DNA of 64,000 nt from Akkermansiaceae bacterium UBA6138. GTDB taxonomy: Bacteria > Verrucomicrobiota > Verrucomicrobiia > Verrucomicrobiales > DEV007. The stretch covers positions 17,814 through 81,813 of the forward strand of contig DIVG01000006.1 in the NCBI GenBank assembly GCA_002422425.1, in the 5' to 3' direction. Under the pieces are notes generated by a model that was given only the letters and a program-made list of their open reading frames with translations, did not search any database and was not told the origin of the DNA. Below, one piece after another: positions 17,958 through 27,377 of this stretch (positions within the stretch are counted from its first letter, which is position 1; each line of letters opens with the position of its first letter). The translations under genes and the position numbers were made by a program.

Positions 17958-19442
17958 TCACGCCAGAATTTTCTTCACCGGATCCCCGTGAATATCAGTG
18001 AGACGGAAGTCGCGGCCCTGGAATCGGTAGGTGAGTTTCTTATGATCAACTCCTAACAGGTGCAGAATCGTGGCATTGAGATCGTGGACGTGGACGGGAT
18101 CGCTGACGATGTTGTAACAGTAGTCGTCCGTTTCCCCGAGGGTCATGCCGGGCTTGATTCCCGCTCCGGCAAGTAAGACGGTGAAGCAGCGCGGGTGGTG
18201 GTCGCGGCCGTAGTTCGTCTCGGTGAGAGCGCCCTGCGAATAGATCGTGCGCCCGAATTCCCCTCCCCAGACGATGAGGGTGTCATCGAGCAGTCCGCGC
18301 TGTTTCAGGTCGGCGATGAGGGCGGCGGTGGGCTGGTCGGTGTCGCGGCACTGGCCCCTGATCGCATTCGGCAGACCGCCATGGTGATCCCAGCCCATGT
18401 GGAAAAGCTGGATACTGCGCACATCGCGCTCGGCGAGGCGGCGGGCGAGGAGACAGTTCGCTGCGTAGGTGCCGGGCGTCTTCACTTCGGGACCATACAT
18501 CGCGAGGGTGGCCTCGGATTCACCCGAAAAGTCCGTCAGCTCGGGCACGCTGCTCTGCATGCGGAAAGCCATCTCATACTGCGAGATGCGGGCATCGATC
18601 TCGGGGTCACCGAAGACCCTGAGATCACGCTGGTTCAGCGCGGCGAGTTCGTCGAGCATGCTCCGCCGCATCCCGCGGCTCATCCCGGCGGGGTCGGAGA
18701 GATACAAAACGGGATCGCCGATGTTTCGGAACTTCACGCCCTGATGCTGCGTCGGAAGAAAGCCCGAAGACCAGAGCCGGTCGTAGAGAGGTTGGTCATC
18801 CCGGCGTCCCGTGCCGAAGGAGGTGAGGACGACATAGGCGGGCAGGTCGGCATTTTCCGTCCCGAGACCGTAGCTCAGCCACGCACCGATGCTGGGGCGT
18901 CCGGCGAGCTGGTTTCCGGTCTGGCAGAAGGTGATCGCGGGATCGTGGTTGATCGCCTCGGTGTGCATCGAGCGAACGATGCAGAGGTCGTCGGCGATGC
19001 CGGAGAGATGCGGGAGCAGATCACTCATCCAGGCACCGCTCTCGCCGTGTTGGGCGAATTTGAAAATGCTCGGGGCCACGGGAAAGCTCTTTTGACCCGA
19101 GGTCATCGTCGTGAGCCGCTGGCCCTTACGAATTGATTCGGGCAGATCCTTGCCTCGCTGCGCGTCCATCTGCGGCTTTGGATCGAAGAGATCCATCTGC
19201 GAAGGCGCGCCGGATTGGAAGAGGTAGATGACCCGTTTTGCCTTGGCCGGGTAGTTGGGAAAAGTCGGCAGCCCGGGGCCGGACGACGCGGCGGTCGCCT
19301 CGGACTGGCTCCCTAACAAACCCGCCAGGGCGGCCGATCCGAGCGCGGAGGCTCCGCGTCCGAGAAAGAGGCGGCGGTTGAGAAGATCCTGCAGGGCACC
19401 CCCGTCGGGGCGAGTGGAGAGGAGATCGCGAAAATGGTTCAT
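17958..19442 (-). CDS. DUF1501 protein with twin-arginine-like signal
   Basis: A 494-residue DUF1501 protein. NRRLFLGRG near residue 22 followed by an Ala/Gly/Leu-rich stretch looks like a Tat signal, so the folded protein is probably exported. The rest has the alkaline-phosphatase/sulfatase-like pattern of the family (IYLFQSGAPSQMDLFDPKP, GEFGRTIYSQG, NYGRDHHPRCF). The role of DUF1501 proteins is unproven; they nearly always follow a PSD1-type cytochrome gene in Planctomycetes and Verrucomicrobia, as here. The start at 19442 is 10 bases after that gene's stop. They are often discussed in relation to polysaccharide breakdown, which is an inference. Confidence 0.92.
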   Translation of the reverse strand: MNHFRDLLSTRPDGGALQDLLNRRLFLGRGASALGSAALAGLLGSQSEATAASSGPGLPTFPNYPAKAKRVIYLFQSGAPSQMDLFDPKPQMDAQRGKDLPESIRKGQRLTTMTSGQKSFPVAPSIFKFAQHGESGAWMSDLLPHLSGIADDLCIVRSMHTEAINHDPAITFCQTGNQLAGRPSIGAWLSYGLGTENADLPAYVVLTSFGTGRRDDQPLYDRLWSSGFLPTQHQGVKFRNIGDPVLYLSDPAGMSRGMRRSMLDELAALNQRDLRVFGDPEIDARISQYEMAFRMQSSVPELTDFSGESEATLAMYGPEVKTPGTYAANCLLARRLAERDVRSIQLFHMGWDHHGGLPNAIRGQCRDTDQPTAALIADLKQRGLLDDTLIVWGGEFGRTIYSQGALTETNYGRDHHPRCFTVLLAGAGIKPGMTLGETDDYCYNIVSDPVHVHDLNATILHLLGVDHKKLTYRFQGRDFRLTDIHGDPVKKILA

Positions 19443-19452
19443 GGTAAAAAAA

Positions 19453-22400
19453 TCAGTCGCGGGTGACGACACGGTCGAGATTAAGAAGGACGTTGGCGGA
19501 GACGGTGTAGGCGGCGAGTTCGGCGACGTCGAGAGCCGGATCGGCGACGGTGGCGCCGTGCGAGATCAGAGCCTTTGCCGACTCGAGGTCCGAGGTAAAT
19601 TCGGCGTGGCGACTCTCGAAGCCGTCGCGGAGGAGAAGGATCGTCTCCGCGTCAGGGGTCCGCGAAGTGGCGAGGCGATAGCCGGTCATGAGACGCTCTT
19701 CAGGCGTCTTGCCGCCCTCGCGCATCATGCGTTCGGCGAGGGCGCGCGAGGCTTCAACGAAGGTGACCTCGTTCATCAGTGCGAGCGCCTGCAGCGGCGT
19801 GTTCGTGCGCGAGCGTTTCGGCGTGCAGGTCTCACGGTTGGGCGCGTCGAAGAGCAGCATCGTCGGGGGGGCTCCGGTGCGTTTCCAGACCGTGTAAAGG
19901 GTGCGACGAAAGAGCCCATCGCCCGTGTCGGCCTTGTAATTGCGGAGGTCGCCGTAGACGCTGGTCTCATCCCAGACCCCGGCCGGCATGTAGGGGCGCA
20001 CGCTCGGGCCGCCTACCTTGGGGGCCATCAGGCCGGCCACGGCGAGGGCCTGATCGCGGACGAGTTCCCCGCGGAGGCGGAAGCGCGGGCCGCGCGCGAG
20101 GAGCCGGTTCTCGGGGTCGCGCTCGACCAGTTCCGGCGTGACCGCGGAACCCTGCCGGTAGGCATCGCTCGTGACGAGAAATTTGATCATCGCCTTCATG
20201 TCCCAGGCCTGCGCCGCCTTTCCGTTTACGGCGGGAAGAACGGTCGGGGTGACAAATTCCACCGCGAGCCAGTCGAGCAACTCGGGATGGACCGGCCACT
20301 CGGCCTGCGAGCCGAAGTCTTCGGAGGTCTTGACGATGCCGACGCCGAAGAGACGCTCCCACTCGCGGTTGATCCAGACCCGCGCGGTGAGCGGATGATC
20401 GCCCGAGACGAGCCACTGCGCGAGGCCGAGACGATTCTGCGGCGCACCCGCCGGGAGCGGCGGAAGGGCGGCGGGGAGATGGCGCCCCACTTTGTCGGTG
20501 GGGCGGTCGTATTCCCCGCGGTCGAGGACGAAGGCCTCGCGCGCCTCGGCCCTTTCCTTCATCACCATCACGCTGGGGAGCGCCTGCTCGTAATCGGCCC
20601 GCTGCTTTTTCACGGCGGCAAGAGCGGCGGCGGCGCGTTTCACGGGATGATCGGCATTGGCGCGGAACCAGGCCTCGAGGGCTTTTTTATCCGCCTCGCT
20701 CCGGGTCGCCGGGTCGCCCGTAACGATCGCGGTGAGATTCGCGGGCAGTCCCGAGCCGCCGTCGAGTTTCACGAGAGCGGGTTCGAAGGCCGTCGTGGAG
20801 AGGCGGAAACGCCCCGCATTGTGATCGCCAAAGTTCGACTGATGGCGCAATCGGACGGTGATCGACGCTCCGGCAGGGACCGCCACCGGCGCGGCGGCAA
20901 GGAACATGGCGCGGCGGGCGAGTTTCTTGTCGGGACTGTTGCCGTCGATGGCCCAGCCTTTCGCCGCCTTCGCCCCGGGAGCCTTTGCGTTCTCGAGGAT
21001 GGCGGCGACGCCGTAGCCGGGCTGCTCGTAGTCGGCTGCTGCGGTCGTGAGCGCGATGGGCTGCTCTTTTCCATCGGGGAGACGCAGGACCAGCTCGACG
21101 CCGGTCATGACAAAATTCCCGTTCGATCCGCGCCCGAGGCTCTGGCCGGGGAGCGAGGCATCGGGGAAGACTTCGAGGAGAATGCCGCCGACCGTTCCGC
21201 CGTTTGCGGGAAGAGCGACCTCGTAAGTGTCGTTGTTAGGATTTTTTCCACCCGCGAGCCAGGAGCCGTCGGCCTGCCGGGTGAGGCTCGCTCCGCCGAG
21301 ACTCTTCGCGCTTTCCCCCGAAGCCGCGACCCAGGTGCTGGCCGAGGCCGCCCCGCCGGGACCGGCGAACTTTTCACGCAGCTCGGTTTCCCACTTAGTC
21401 AGGGCTGCCGCCATTTCCCCGTTGGCCGCTTTAGCCGCCGCCTCGGCTTTGACGATCTCCGCATCGAGCCGCGCGAGTTCGGCGGTTTGCGCCTCGTCGG
21501 GAAGACGCAGCAGCGGAGGGGTATTCGAGCCCTCCCGTCCGAGCACGCCGCTCTCATCGACGGAATTGAAGTAGGAGAAAAACCCGAAGAACTCCTTGTG
21601 CGAGATCGGATCATACTTGTGATCGTGGCAGCGCGCGCAGTTCAGCGTCAACGCCATCCAGGTCGTACCCGTGGTCTCGACCCGATCGATCACGGTCTCG
21701 ACAAACCACTCGGCCTCGATCCGCCCGCCCTCGCCGTTGAGGCGGTGATTGCGGTTGAAGCCGGTCGCGATGATCTGGTCTTTGGTCGGATTCGGCAGCA
21801 GATCACCCGCGAGCTGCTCGACCGTGAATTGGTCGAAAGGCAGGTTGCGGTTGTAGGCCCCGATGAGCCAGTCCCGCCACGGCCACATGTGGCGGCTGCC
21901 GTCGCTCTGGAATCCGTTGCTGTCGGCATATCGCGCGAAATCGAGCCAGTCCATCGCCATGCGTTCCCCGAAGTGGGGCGAGGCGAGGAGCCGGTCGACG
22001 ACCTTCCCGTAGGCGGCCGGTGACGGGTCTTTGGAAAAAGCATCGAGCTCGGCGAGCGTGGGCGGCAGTCCGGTGAGGTCGAGCGAGACCCGGCGCAGGA
22101 GCGTCTCGGGATCCGCATCGGGCTGCATCGGGAGTCCCTCTTTCTCAAGACGACTTTTCAAAAAAGCATCGACCGGATGCAGCGATTCTTTTCCCGGCGG
22201 CAGGGCCGGACGCACGGGCTTTTCGAAGGCCCAGTGGCCCTCATACTCCGCACCCTCTTCGATCCAGCGCTTGAGCGTGTCGCGTTGCGCGGGTGTGAGG
22301 GACTTGCCGCTCTCGGGCGGCGGCATGAAGTCGGAGTCGTCGGAATCCAGGAAAATGCGCACGAGGACCTCACTTTCCTCCGGATTCCCCGAGGTAATGG

Positions 22401-22611
22401 GGACGAGCCCCGACTTGCCGGGAAGAAACGCCTGATCCGCGAGATCGAGGCGCAGACCGCCCTTGCGCTCCTTTTCGTCCGGCCCGTGGCAGTGAAAACA
22501 CGCGTCCGAGAGGATGGGACGGATGTCGCGATTGAAACGCAGCTTTTCCTTTGCCGGGGCGGAACCGGCGAAGAGAGAAAGCAGGAAAATCGAAAAAACG
22601 AAACGGTTCAT
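19453..22611 (-). CDS. PSD1 / DUF1549 / DUF1553 c-type-cytochrome-like exported protein
   Basis: A 1052-residue protein with an N-terminal signal (about 2-20). A PSCyt1 heme site CFHCH near residue 37 is followed by DUF1549 (PSCyt2; GLPPTLAELDAF, and MDWLDFARYADSNGFQ) with a second CARCHDHKYD. A middle lectin-like region (about 400-640) separates it from the C-terminal PSD1/DUF1553 domain (GLAQWLVSGDHPLTARVWINR). Such proteins pair with DUF1501 proteins and are expanded in Planctomycetes and Verrucomicrobia. Function is unknown; the CxxCH sites suggest electron transfer. The start ATG at 22611 begins the signal peptide. Confidence 0.93.
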   Translation of the reverse strand: MNRFVFSIFLLSLFAGSAPAKEKLRFNRDIRPILSDACFHCHGPDEKERKGGLRLDLADQAFLPGKSGLVPITSGNPEESEVLVRIFLDSDDSDFMPPPESGKSLTPAQRDTLKRWIEEGAEYEGHWAFEKPVRPALPPGKESLHPVDAFLKSRLEKEGLPMQPDADPETLLRRVSLDLTGLPPTLAELDAFSKDPSPAAYGKVVDRLLASPHFGERMAMDWLDFARYADSNGFQSDGSRHMWPWRDWLIGAYNRNLPFDQFTVEQLAGDLLPNPTKDQIIATGFNRNHRLNGEGGRIEAEWFVETVIDRVETTGTTWMALTLNCARCHDHKYDPISHKEFFGFFSYFNSVDESGVLGREGSNTPPLLRLPDEAQTAELARLDAEIVKAEAAAKAANGEMAAALTKWETELREKFAGPGGAASASTWVAASGESAKSLGGASLTRQADGSWLAGGKNPNNDTYEVALPANGGTVGGILLEVFPDASLPGQSLGRGSNGNFVMTGVELVLRLPDGKEQPIALTTAAADYEQPGYGVAAILENAKAPGAKAAKGWAIDGNSPDKKLARRAMFLAAAPVAVPAGASITVRLRHQSNFGDHNAGRFRLSTTAFEPALVKLDGGSGLPANLTAIVTGDPATRSEADKKALEAWFRANADHPVKRAAAALAAVKKQRADYEQALPSVMVMKERAEAREAFVLDRGEYDRPTDKVGRHLPAALPPLPAGAPQNRLGLAQWLVSGDHPLTARVWINREWERLFGVGIVKTSEDFGSQAEWPVHPELLDWLAVEFVTPTVLPAVNGKAAQAWDMKAMIKFLVTSDAYRQGSAVTPELVERDPENRLLARGPRFRLRGELVRDQALAVAGLMAPKVGGPSVRPYMPAGVWDETSVYGDLRNYKADTGDGLFRRTLYTVWKRTGAPPTMLLFDAPNRETCTPKRSRTNTPLQALALMNEVTFVEASRALAERMMREGGKTPEERLMTGYRLATSRTPDAETILLLRDGFESRHAEFTSDLESAKALISHGATVADPALDVAELAAYTVSANVLLNLDRVVTRD

Positions 22612-22763
22612 AGAGCGAGAAGAGACCAAGGCCCGTAAATACATGACCGAAACTCCGCGAATGTTACGGCTCGGCCTCACCGCAACCGCGCCATCAAGAA
22701 AAGCTCTCCACCAAGCCCCGAAAAATCCCCTGTCCCTTTAAATTTCCGTGCTAAAGTCCGCGC

Positions 22764-23879
22764 ATGTTACAGGCAGGCATCGTCGGACTCCCCAATGTGG
22801 GCAAATCCACTCTTTTCAACGCAGTGACCCGCTCGCGGAAGGCGGAGGCGGCAAATTATCCCTTTTGCACGATTGATCCGAACATCGGTGTCGTCGTCGT
22901 GCCCGATGAACGGCTCGAGGTCCTCAGCAAACTGAGCGGCTCGCAAAAGCTGATCCCTGCCGCGATCGAGTTCGTCGATATCGCCGGTCTCGTCGAGGGC
23001 GCCTCGGCTGGTGCCGGTCTCGGCAACAAGTTCCTCGCCAACATCCGCGAAGTCGATGCCATCGTGCAGGTGGTGCGCTGTTTTGAAAACGACGACATCA
23101 TCCACGAACTCGGCTCGGTGAATCCCCTCCGCGACATCGAGATCATCAACTCCGAGCTCATTCTCGCCGACATGGCGGCGCTCGAAAAGCGCCGTTCTTC
23201 CCGTGAGAAGAAAGCCAAACTCGGCGACGCGGAGTCAAAGCGCGAAGTGGAGCTCATCGACAAGCTCATGCCCCACCTCGACGAAGGCAAACCGGCCCTC
23301 ACGATGACGCTCTCGGACGACGAGAAAAAAACGCTCCGCGAATTTTTCCTGCTCTCGTCGAAACGCACCATTTTCGCCTGCAACGTCTCCGAAGACGAGC
23401 TGAGCGGCGCCCTCTCCAATCCCGACGGACACGCCATGGTCAAGCAGGTCCGGGACTATGCCGCCGCGAGCTTCGGCGCCGAAGCGGTTGTCATCTCCGC
23501 CCGCATCGAGGAGGAAATGATCGATCTCAGCCCCGAAGACGCTGCCGAATTCCTCGGTGAAATGGGCGTGACCGACTCGGGTGTCTCGGCTCTCATCCGC
23601 GCCGTCTATCATCTCCTCGGCCTGCGAACCTACCTCACCACAGGTGAAAAAGAGACCCGCGCCTGGACCATCACCGAGGGCACCAAGGCCCCCGGAGCGG
23701 CCGGAGTCATCCACGGCGACTTTGAGCGCGGATTTATCGCGGCAGAAATCGTCCATTACGACGACCTCACCAGCCTCGGATCATATGCCAAGGCCCGCGA
23801 AGCGGGCAAACTCCGCATTGAGGGCAAGGAGTATGTGATGAAAGACGGGGATGTCGTCGAGTTCCGCTTTAATGTGTGA
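22764..23879 (+). CDS. ychF: Redox-regulated ATPase YchF (OLA1 family)
   Basis: A 371-residue Obg-related P-loop NTPase. G1 is GLPNVGKST (8-16), the switch region contains DIAGLVEGASAGAGLGNKFL, and the end carries the TGS domain (EGTKAPGAAGVIHGDFERGFI). The NxxE variant of the G4 motif and the coiled-coil insert (about 120-190) mark it as YchF, which hydrolyses ATP in preference to GTP. It associates with ribosomes and affects stress responses in other bacteria. It ends overlapping a convergent small gene by 11 bases. Confidence 0.96.
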   Translation: MLQAGIVGLPNVGKSTLFNAVTRSRKAEAANYPFCTIDPNIGVVVVPDERLEVLSKLSGSQKLIPAAIEFVDIAGLVEGASAGAGLGNKFLANIREVDAIVQVVRCFENDDIIHELGSVNPLRDIEIINSELILADMAALEKRRSSREKKAKLGDAESKREVELIDKLMPHLDEGKPALTMTLSDDEKKTLREFFLLSSKRTIFACNVSEDELSGALSNPDGHAMVKQVRDYAAASFGAEAVVISARIEEEMIDLSPEDAAEFLGEMGVTDSGVSALIRAVYHLLGLRTYLTTGEKETRAWTITEGTKAPGAAGVIHGDFERGFIAAEIVHYDDLTSLGSYAKAREAGKLRIEGKEYVMKDGDVVEFRFNV

Positions 23880-24114
23880 AGTCGGGATCCCGGCCTAATA
23901 CCTCGCGCTCGAAGCGCTTGCGGTGCTTTGTGATGCGACCGGAAACCCGCTTCCGCCAGAGCCGGAAACTCCCCCGCTTGAGGTGGCGCCGCATCACGAC
24001 AATGACCTCCTGCTCGGAAAGGCCGGTCCTTTCCTTAATCTCCTCAAACGTCGTTCGATCCTCCCACGCCAGTCTGATGATCTGATCCGCCGTATCCAGT
24101 GATGAACTCCCCAT
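23869..24114 (-). CDS. TIGR03643/DUF2805 family small protein
   Basis: An 81-residue basic protein with a helix-turn-helix-like centre. It matches the TIGR03643 (DUF2805) family by the conserved IIRLAWEDRTTFE, GLSEQEVIVVMRR and SFRLWRKRV-GR-TKH blocks. The family is widespread in marine bacteria and near photolyase-related genes, but its role is unknown; DNA binding is a guess from the helix-turn-helix-like segment and the basic tail. It lies 10 bases after the TRIC-type channel gene on the same strand, and its 3' end overlaps that of ychF by 11 bases. Confidence 0.85.
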   Translation of the reverse strand: MGSSSLDTADQIIRLAWEDRTTFEEIKERTGLSEQEVIVVMRRHLKRGSFRLWRKRVSGRITKHRKRFEREVLGRDPDFTH

Positions 24115-24124
24115 GCGGAAAAGT

Positions 24125-24763
24125 CTACGTCCCTGACGGGCCCGCCGGCCTGCTCGGCTCGCGCACGGCTGGCAGACACCAGTTCCACTTCACCGCAGCG
24201 AGACGGAAGAGCACAATCACGAGGATCCCGGCAATGAGGGCATAGCGCTCCGGAAGCCCCGCATCCCGCAGCCCGAGGTAAACCCATGCCCCGGCGAAGG
24301 CACAGGTCGCATTGAGCGGGCTCGGGATGAAAAGGGAAGGCACCTCGTTACAGAGTAAATCGGCAAGGACTCCGCCGAAGGTCCCCGTGATGACGCCCAG
24401 CATCACCGCGACGAAGGGATTTGTCCCCGCCTCCATCGCATAGGCCGTGCCCGTGAGGGTAAAAAGGGCCATCCCCAGAGCATCAGGAAAGACAAGAAGC
24501 GGACGAATCCTCCTGACATGGCGGAGGATAGGGCCGGAAAACAAGGCGATGCCGAAGACAATCATCGGATAATGAGGATTCCCGACCCAGAAAAGGGGAG
24601 TGCGATCCAGGCAAAGGTCGCGCAGAGTGCCGCCGCCGAAGGCAACCGCAAAAGCCACTGCAAAGACGCCCATCACGTCCATCCCTTTTCGGGAAGCGAG
24701 GAGAACGCCGTAGATCGCCGCAACAATCACAGCCATGAATTCGATGAGGACAAGATAGGACAT
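24125..24763 (-). CDS. TRIC-type cation channel family (UPF0126) membrane protein
   Basis: A 212-residue polytopic protein with about seven hydrophobic segments arranged as two repeats, the UPF0126/TRIC layout. The conserved glycine-rich AVAFGGGTLRDL in the first half (about 38-49) and GVITGTFGGVLADLLCNEVP in the second (about 120-140) identify it. Eukaryotic relatives are trimeric intracellular cation channels; the bacterial members are predicted monovalent-cation channels. The small TIGR03643 gene follows 10 bases downstream, likely in one transcript. Confidence 0.9.
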   Translation of the reverse strand: MSYLVLIEFMAVIVAAIYGVLLASRKGMDVMGVFAVAFAVAFGGGTLRDLCLDRTPLFWVGNPHYPMIVFGIALFSGPILRHVRRIRPLLVFPDALGMALFTLTGTAYAMEAGTNPFVAVMLGVITGTFGGVLADLLCNEVPSLFIPSPLNATCAFAGAWVYLGLRDAGLPERYALIAGILVIVLFRLAAVKWNWCLPAVREPSRPAGPSGT

Positions 24764-24970
24764 TTCCGAAAACGCCGCGGCCGGGCTTTTAAAATCGATG
24801 TCAGGGTATCATCGGGAACGGTTCCGTAAAACGATTCATTCTGTCATACCAAACCGCCCCGGGTTGATTCGCTGCCTCCGACCGGATAGCGCGGCAGCCT
24901 GGTCACGAGCCGCAAGGGCGTACCCCGAAAGAGCTTGCGGAGAACGAGGGAAATCGGGCACACTTCCGAG

Positions 24971-25822
24971 ATGAAATTGCTCCTTTTTCTGGTCCCGCTC
25001 CTCCTCCTCGCCAGCACGAACATGAGCCTGCGGGCCAACGAGGCGCTAAAAGCGGCTCTGGTGATGCACGCTTCGTTCGACAGGGGTTTCGACGCCGATT
25101 TCTCAATCGGCGATGCCGCCTGTTACCTGAAAACAGGGAACGGGATGACCCCCTGCGTCGAGAGCGATGATCTCAAGCTCGTCCCGGACGGGGGTAGATT
25201 CGGCGGCGCAGTCCACTTCCCCCGGAAAGGCACGGTGCGCCCCTCCTACCTCGGCGACGGAATGCTCGGTTACAACGAGACCAGCTGGAGCGCCACCGTC
25301 TCCCTCTGGCTGCGGCTCACTCCTGACGAGGATCTCGAACCGGGCTACTGCGATCCCATCCAGATTGTTGGCGATGACACGAAAAAAGGCTTCATCTTTC
25401 TGGAGTGGTCCAAAGATCACACCCCGCGCTACTTCCGCTACGCGGTCCGTCCGCTCATTGAGCTCTGGGATCCCGAGGGACTCGGCTGGGAGGTCGTCCC
25501 TGAACCGCAGCGTCCCATGGTGCAGTTGAAAGAGGCGCCTTTCTCCCGCGATCGCTGGACGCACGCCGTCTTCACCCTCGATCAGCTCAACGCGGGCAAA
25601 GACAAGTCCTCGGGCGTGCTCTATCTCGACGGGAAGCGGCAGGGAAAAATCGAGGGCCACGACCTCACCTTCGGCTGGGATCCGAAAGCGGTCATGCTGG
25701 TACTCGGTGCCGCCTATGTCGGACACCTCGATGATCTCGCGGTCTTCAATCGGGTTCTCCGCGACGAGGAAGTGACGCAACTCCACGCCCTCGAAAAGGG
25801 CGTGGCGGCACTGCACCCGTGA
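24971..25822 (+). CDS. Secreted LamG / concanavalin A-like domain protein
   Basis: A 283-residue protein with a signal peptide (MKLLLFLVPLLLLAS, cleavage near residue 24) and one LamG_3-like jelly-roll domain (about 60-275). Typical elements are ATVSLWLRL, the WTHAVFTLDQL segment preceding VLYLDGKRQG, and the closing LDDLAVFNRVLRDEEV. Such domains bind sugars or hold together larger exported proteins. This one has no partner catalytic domain. Its stop codon abuts that of the convergent gene on the other strand, with no space between. Confidence 0.85.
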   Translation: MKLLLFLVPLLLLASTNMSLRANEALKAALVMHASFDRGFDADFSIGDAACYLKTGNGMTPCVESDDLKLVPDGGRFGGAVHFPRKGTVRPSYLGDGMLGYNETSWSATVSLWLRLTPDEDLEPGYCDPIQIVGDDTKKGFIFLEWSKDHTPRYFRYAVRPLIELWDPEGLGWEVVPEPQRPMVQLKEAPFSRDRWTHAVFTLDQLNAGKDKSSGVLYLDGKRQGKIEGHDLTFGWDPKAVMLVLGAAYVGHLDDLAVFNRVLRDEEVTQLHALEKGVAALHP

Positions 25823-26719
25823 TCACTCTCCCTTCGGGAGAAGCCGCTTGAGATTGGCCTTGTTGAGCTCCCAGGCACGGAAAATTTCATCACTCCGGGC
25901 TTTCCAGAGAGCCCCGTCGTCAGGCACCCACTCAAAACGCATCGTCGTAAAAAGTTTGTCCTTGAGCAGGTCAAACTCAACCGTGGCACCGGTTTCGTCT
26001 TTCCCGGTGACGACAATCTTTTTCACAATCTCATTTTCCTCGTCACCGAAATCCGCGTGAATTCGCAGCCACGACTCAATGACTTCGTGGACGACGGCGT
26101 GATTAAGGGTCGCCTCCTTTTCCCGTCCGGACTTCAGAACAAGCTCAATCGCCGGCGATTCCGCCTGCGCCGCCTGACGAATGAGCTGCATGCTGCCCTC
26201 ATCGATGTTGTCCAGCGTGGCCATGACATCGACTACGGCGGAACTGATATGGACCTTCCGGAGAAGGGGGAGGATTTTGACTTTGCCGATCTCGGTCGGA
26301 CGCAAAAGCGGCTTGATCTGCACATCGGTGTCGAGGTCAGCGACGCGCTTGAAGTAGTTGCCGAGCTGACGCCACGAGGCCGCGCGACTGTTGCGCTGCA
26401 GGGTGAGGATACCGGTCTCGAAGTCGAAGTAAAAGGCCGAACACTCCGCGACACCTTCGTCCTTGCTGAGATCGATCGCGGTGACTTTGCCGGCGAGATC
26501 AGCGCGGAACCCGGCAGGGGCCATGGAAATTCGCATGAGGTCGCCGAGGTAACCGTGATCAGTGAGGCGGCCGCGGGCAAGACGGATCCAGTCATCGTTG
26601 ATCTCGACATTGCGTTTCGAACTGTCAGCCGGAACGGCGTGCAGATCGCGCAGGATCGTTTCAAGTCCGGTCGATTCGATATCGACCGTGTAAAAGTCAA
26701 CTTTGGCGGTTTTTTGCAT
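25823..26719 (-). CDS. Uncharacterised protein, DUF6731-like
   Basis: A 298-residue soluble protein without a signal or membrane segment. Its pattern (an opening KVDFYTVDI strand, a GDLMRISM segment, then FDFETGILTLQRN) recalls the DUF6731 group of uncharacterised proteins; this is from memory and unverified. The second half is rich in helix-forming charged residues and contains no motif I can name. The start at 26719 is taken because a longer frame would overlap the divergent promoter region. The divergent neighbour, a glyoxalase, starts 128 bases away. Such proteins are often found in accessory regions, but composition here does not differ visibly. Confidence 0.6.
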   Translation of the reverse strand: MQKTAKVDFYTVDIESTGLETILRDLHAVPADSSKRNVEINDDWIRLARGRLTDHGYLGDLMRISMAPAGFRADLAGKVTAIDLSKDEGVAECSAFYFDFETGILTLQRNSRAASWRQLGNYFKRVADLDTDVQIKPLLRPTEIGKVKILPLLRKVHISSAVVDVMATLDNIDEGSMQLIRQAAQAESPAIELVLKSGREKEATLNHAVVHEVIESWLRIHADFGDEENEIVKKIVVTGKDETGATVEFDLLKDKLFTTMRFEWVPDDGALWKARSDEIFRAWELNKANLKRLLPKGE

Positions 26720-26847
26720 AAGAAGGGTCCAATAAGGGCGGCACGGGAGCGGGTCAACCCTTTCGCGGACCTCGTTTTTTACCAAAATCGTCTTTGCCCA
26801 TTGAACCGTCTCTTGCGAAGCGACACAAATGATTCCAGTAGAATCCC

Positions 26848-27228
26848 ATGATCAAATTCCTTCACACCCGCATCCGTGTCAGCGACCTCGAAAAAACGAT
26901 CACTTTTTACGAAACGCTCGGCTTCCAGCTGACGCGCCGAACCGAAAAGTCACCGGCGGGAAACCAGCTCGCCTTCCTTAATCTCGAAGGGAATGACCAT
27001 TTCCTTGAGCTCTGCTACTCCCCTGACTTCGAAGTTACCTTTCCCGAAGACCTCATACACACCGCCCTCGGGGTCGAAGATATCGTCAGCTACTGCGACG
27101 GCCTCGAAAAAGCTGGCATCGAAATCTGGCCTGCGGACTGGCGCGACGCTTTCCCTTCCGGGAAAAAAGGAAAAATGGCCTTCGTAACCGATCCGGACGG
27201 CTATGAAGTGGAGATACTCGAGCGTTAA
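26848..27228 (+). CDS. gloA: Glyoxalase I-like VOC protein
   Basis: A 126-residue vicinal-oxygen-chelate protein, the length of the one-domain bacterial GloA. It shows a first-half metal site (HTRIRVSDLEKTITFYETLGF and FLELCYSP) and a second (HTALGVEDIVSYCDGLEKAG, DPDGYEVEILER); the candidate metal ligands are H6, E53, H72 and E122. GloA converts the hemithioacetal of methylglyoxal and glutathione to S-D-lactoylglutathione. No glyoxalase II is nearby. Other VOC enzymes cannot be excluded from sequence alone. Confidence 0.88.
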   Translation: MIKFLHTRIRVSDLEKTITFYETLGFQLTRRTEKSPAGNQLAFLNLEGNDHFLELCYSPDFEVTFPEDLIHTALGVEDIVSYCDGLEKAGIEIWPADWRDAFPSGKKGKMAFVTDPDGYEVEILER

Positions 27229-27295
27229 TTTTAAAATCAAAGGGTTTTGAGAGGACTTCTCTAGCGAATTTTACTCTCAGGTTTAAGAATTTTGT

Positions 27296-27345
27296 AAATT
27301 TACGTTAATAAATTTGCGATTTTTGTTTGTTTAACTTAAATTTAC
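27296..27345 (+). repeat. Three AAATTTRC direct repeats at 14- and 28-base spacing
   Basis: AAATTTAC (27296-27303), AAATTTGC (27310-27317) and AAATTTAC (27338-27345) are spaced 14 and 28 bases start to start. The first is part of the perfect 10-base palindrome GTAAATTTAC. The second overlaps the -35 and the third the -10 of the candidate amidase promoter, so they could be an operator array. The region is locally AT-rich, which raises the chance of coincidence. Confidence 0.45.
27314..27342 (+). promoter_or_regulatory. Candidate sigma-70 promoter of the amidase gene
   Basis: TTGCGA (27314-27319), a 17-base spacer and TAAATT (27337-27342) lie 36 bases before the ATG at 27378. Each hexamer matches the consensus at four of six positions, and the spacing is ideal. 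Confidence 0.5.
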
Positions 27346-27377
27346 ACTCTTCTTTTTCTTTAACCTCATTTGGACTC

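Noticed and set aside
25827..25841. TCTCCC-TTC-GGGAGA hairpin at the convergent stop codons
   Set aside because: It lies inside the 3' coding end of the minus-strand gene and has no T-tract on either side.
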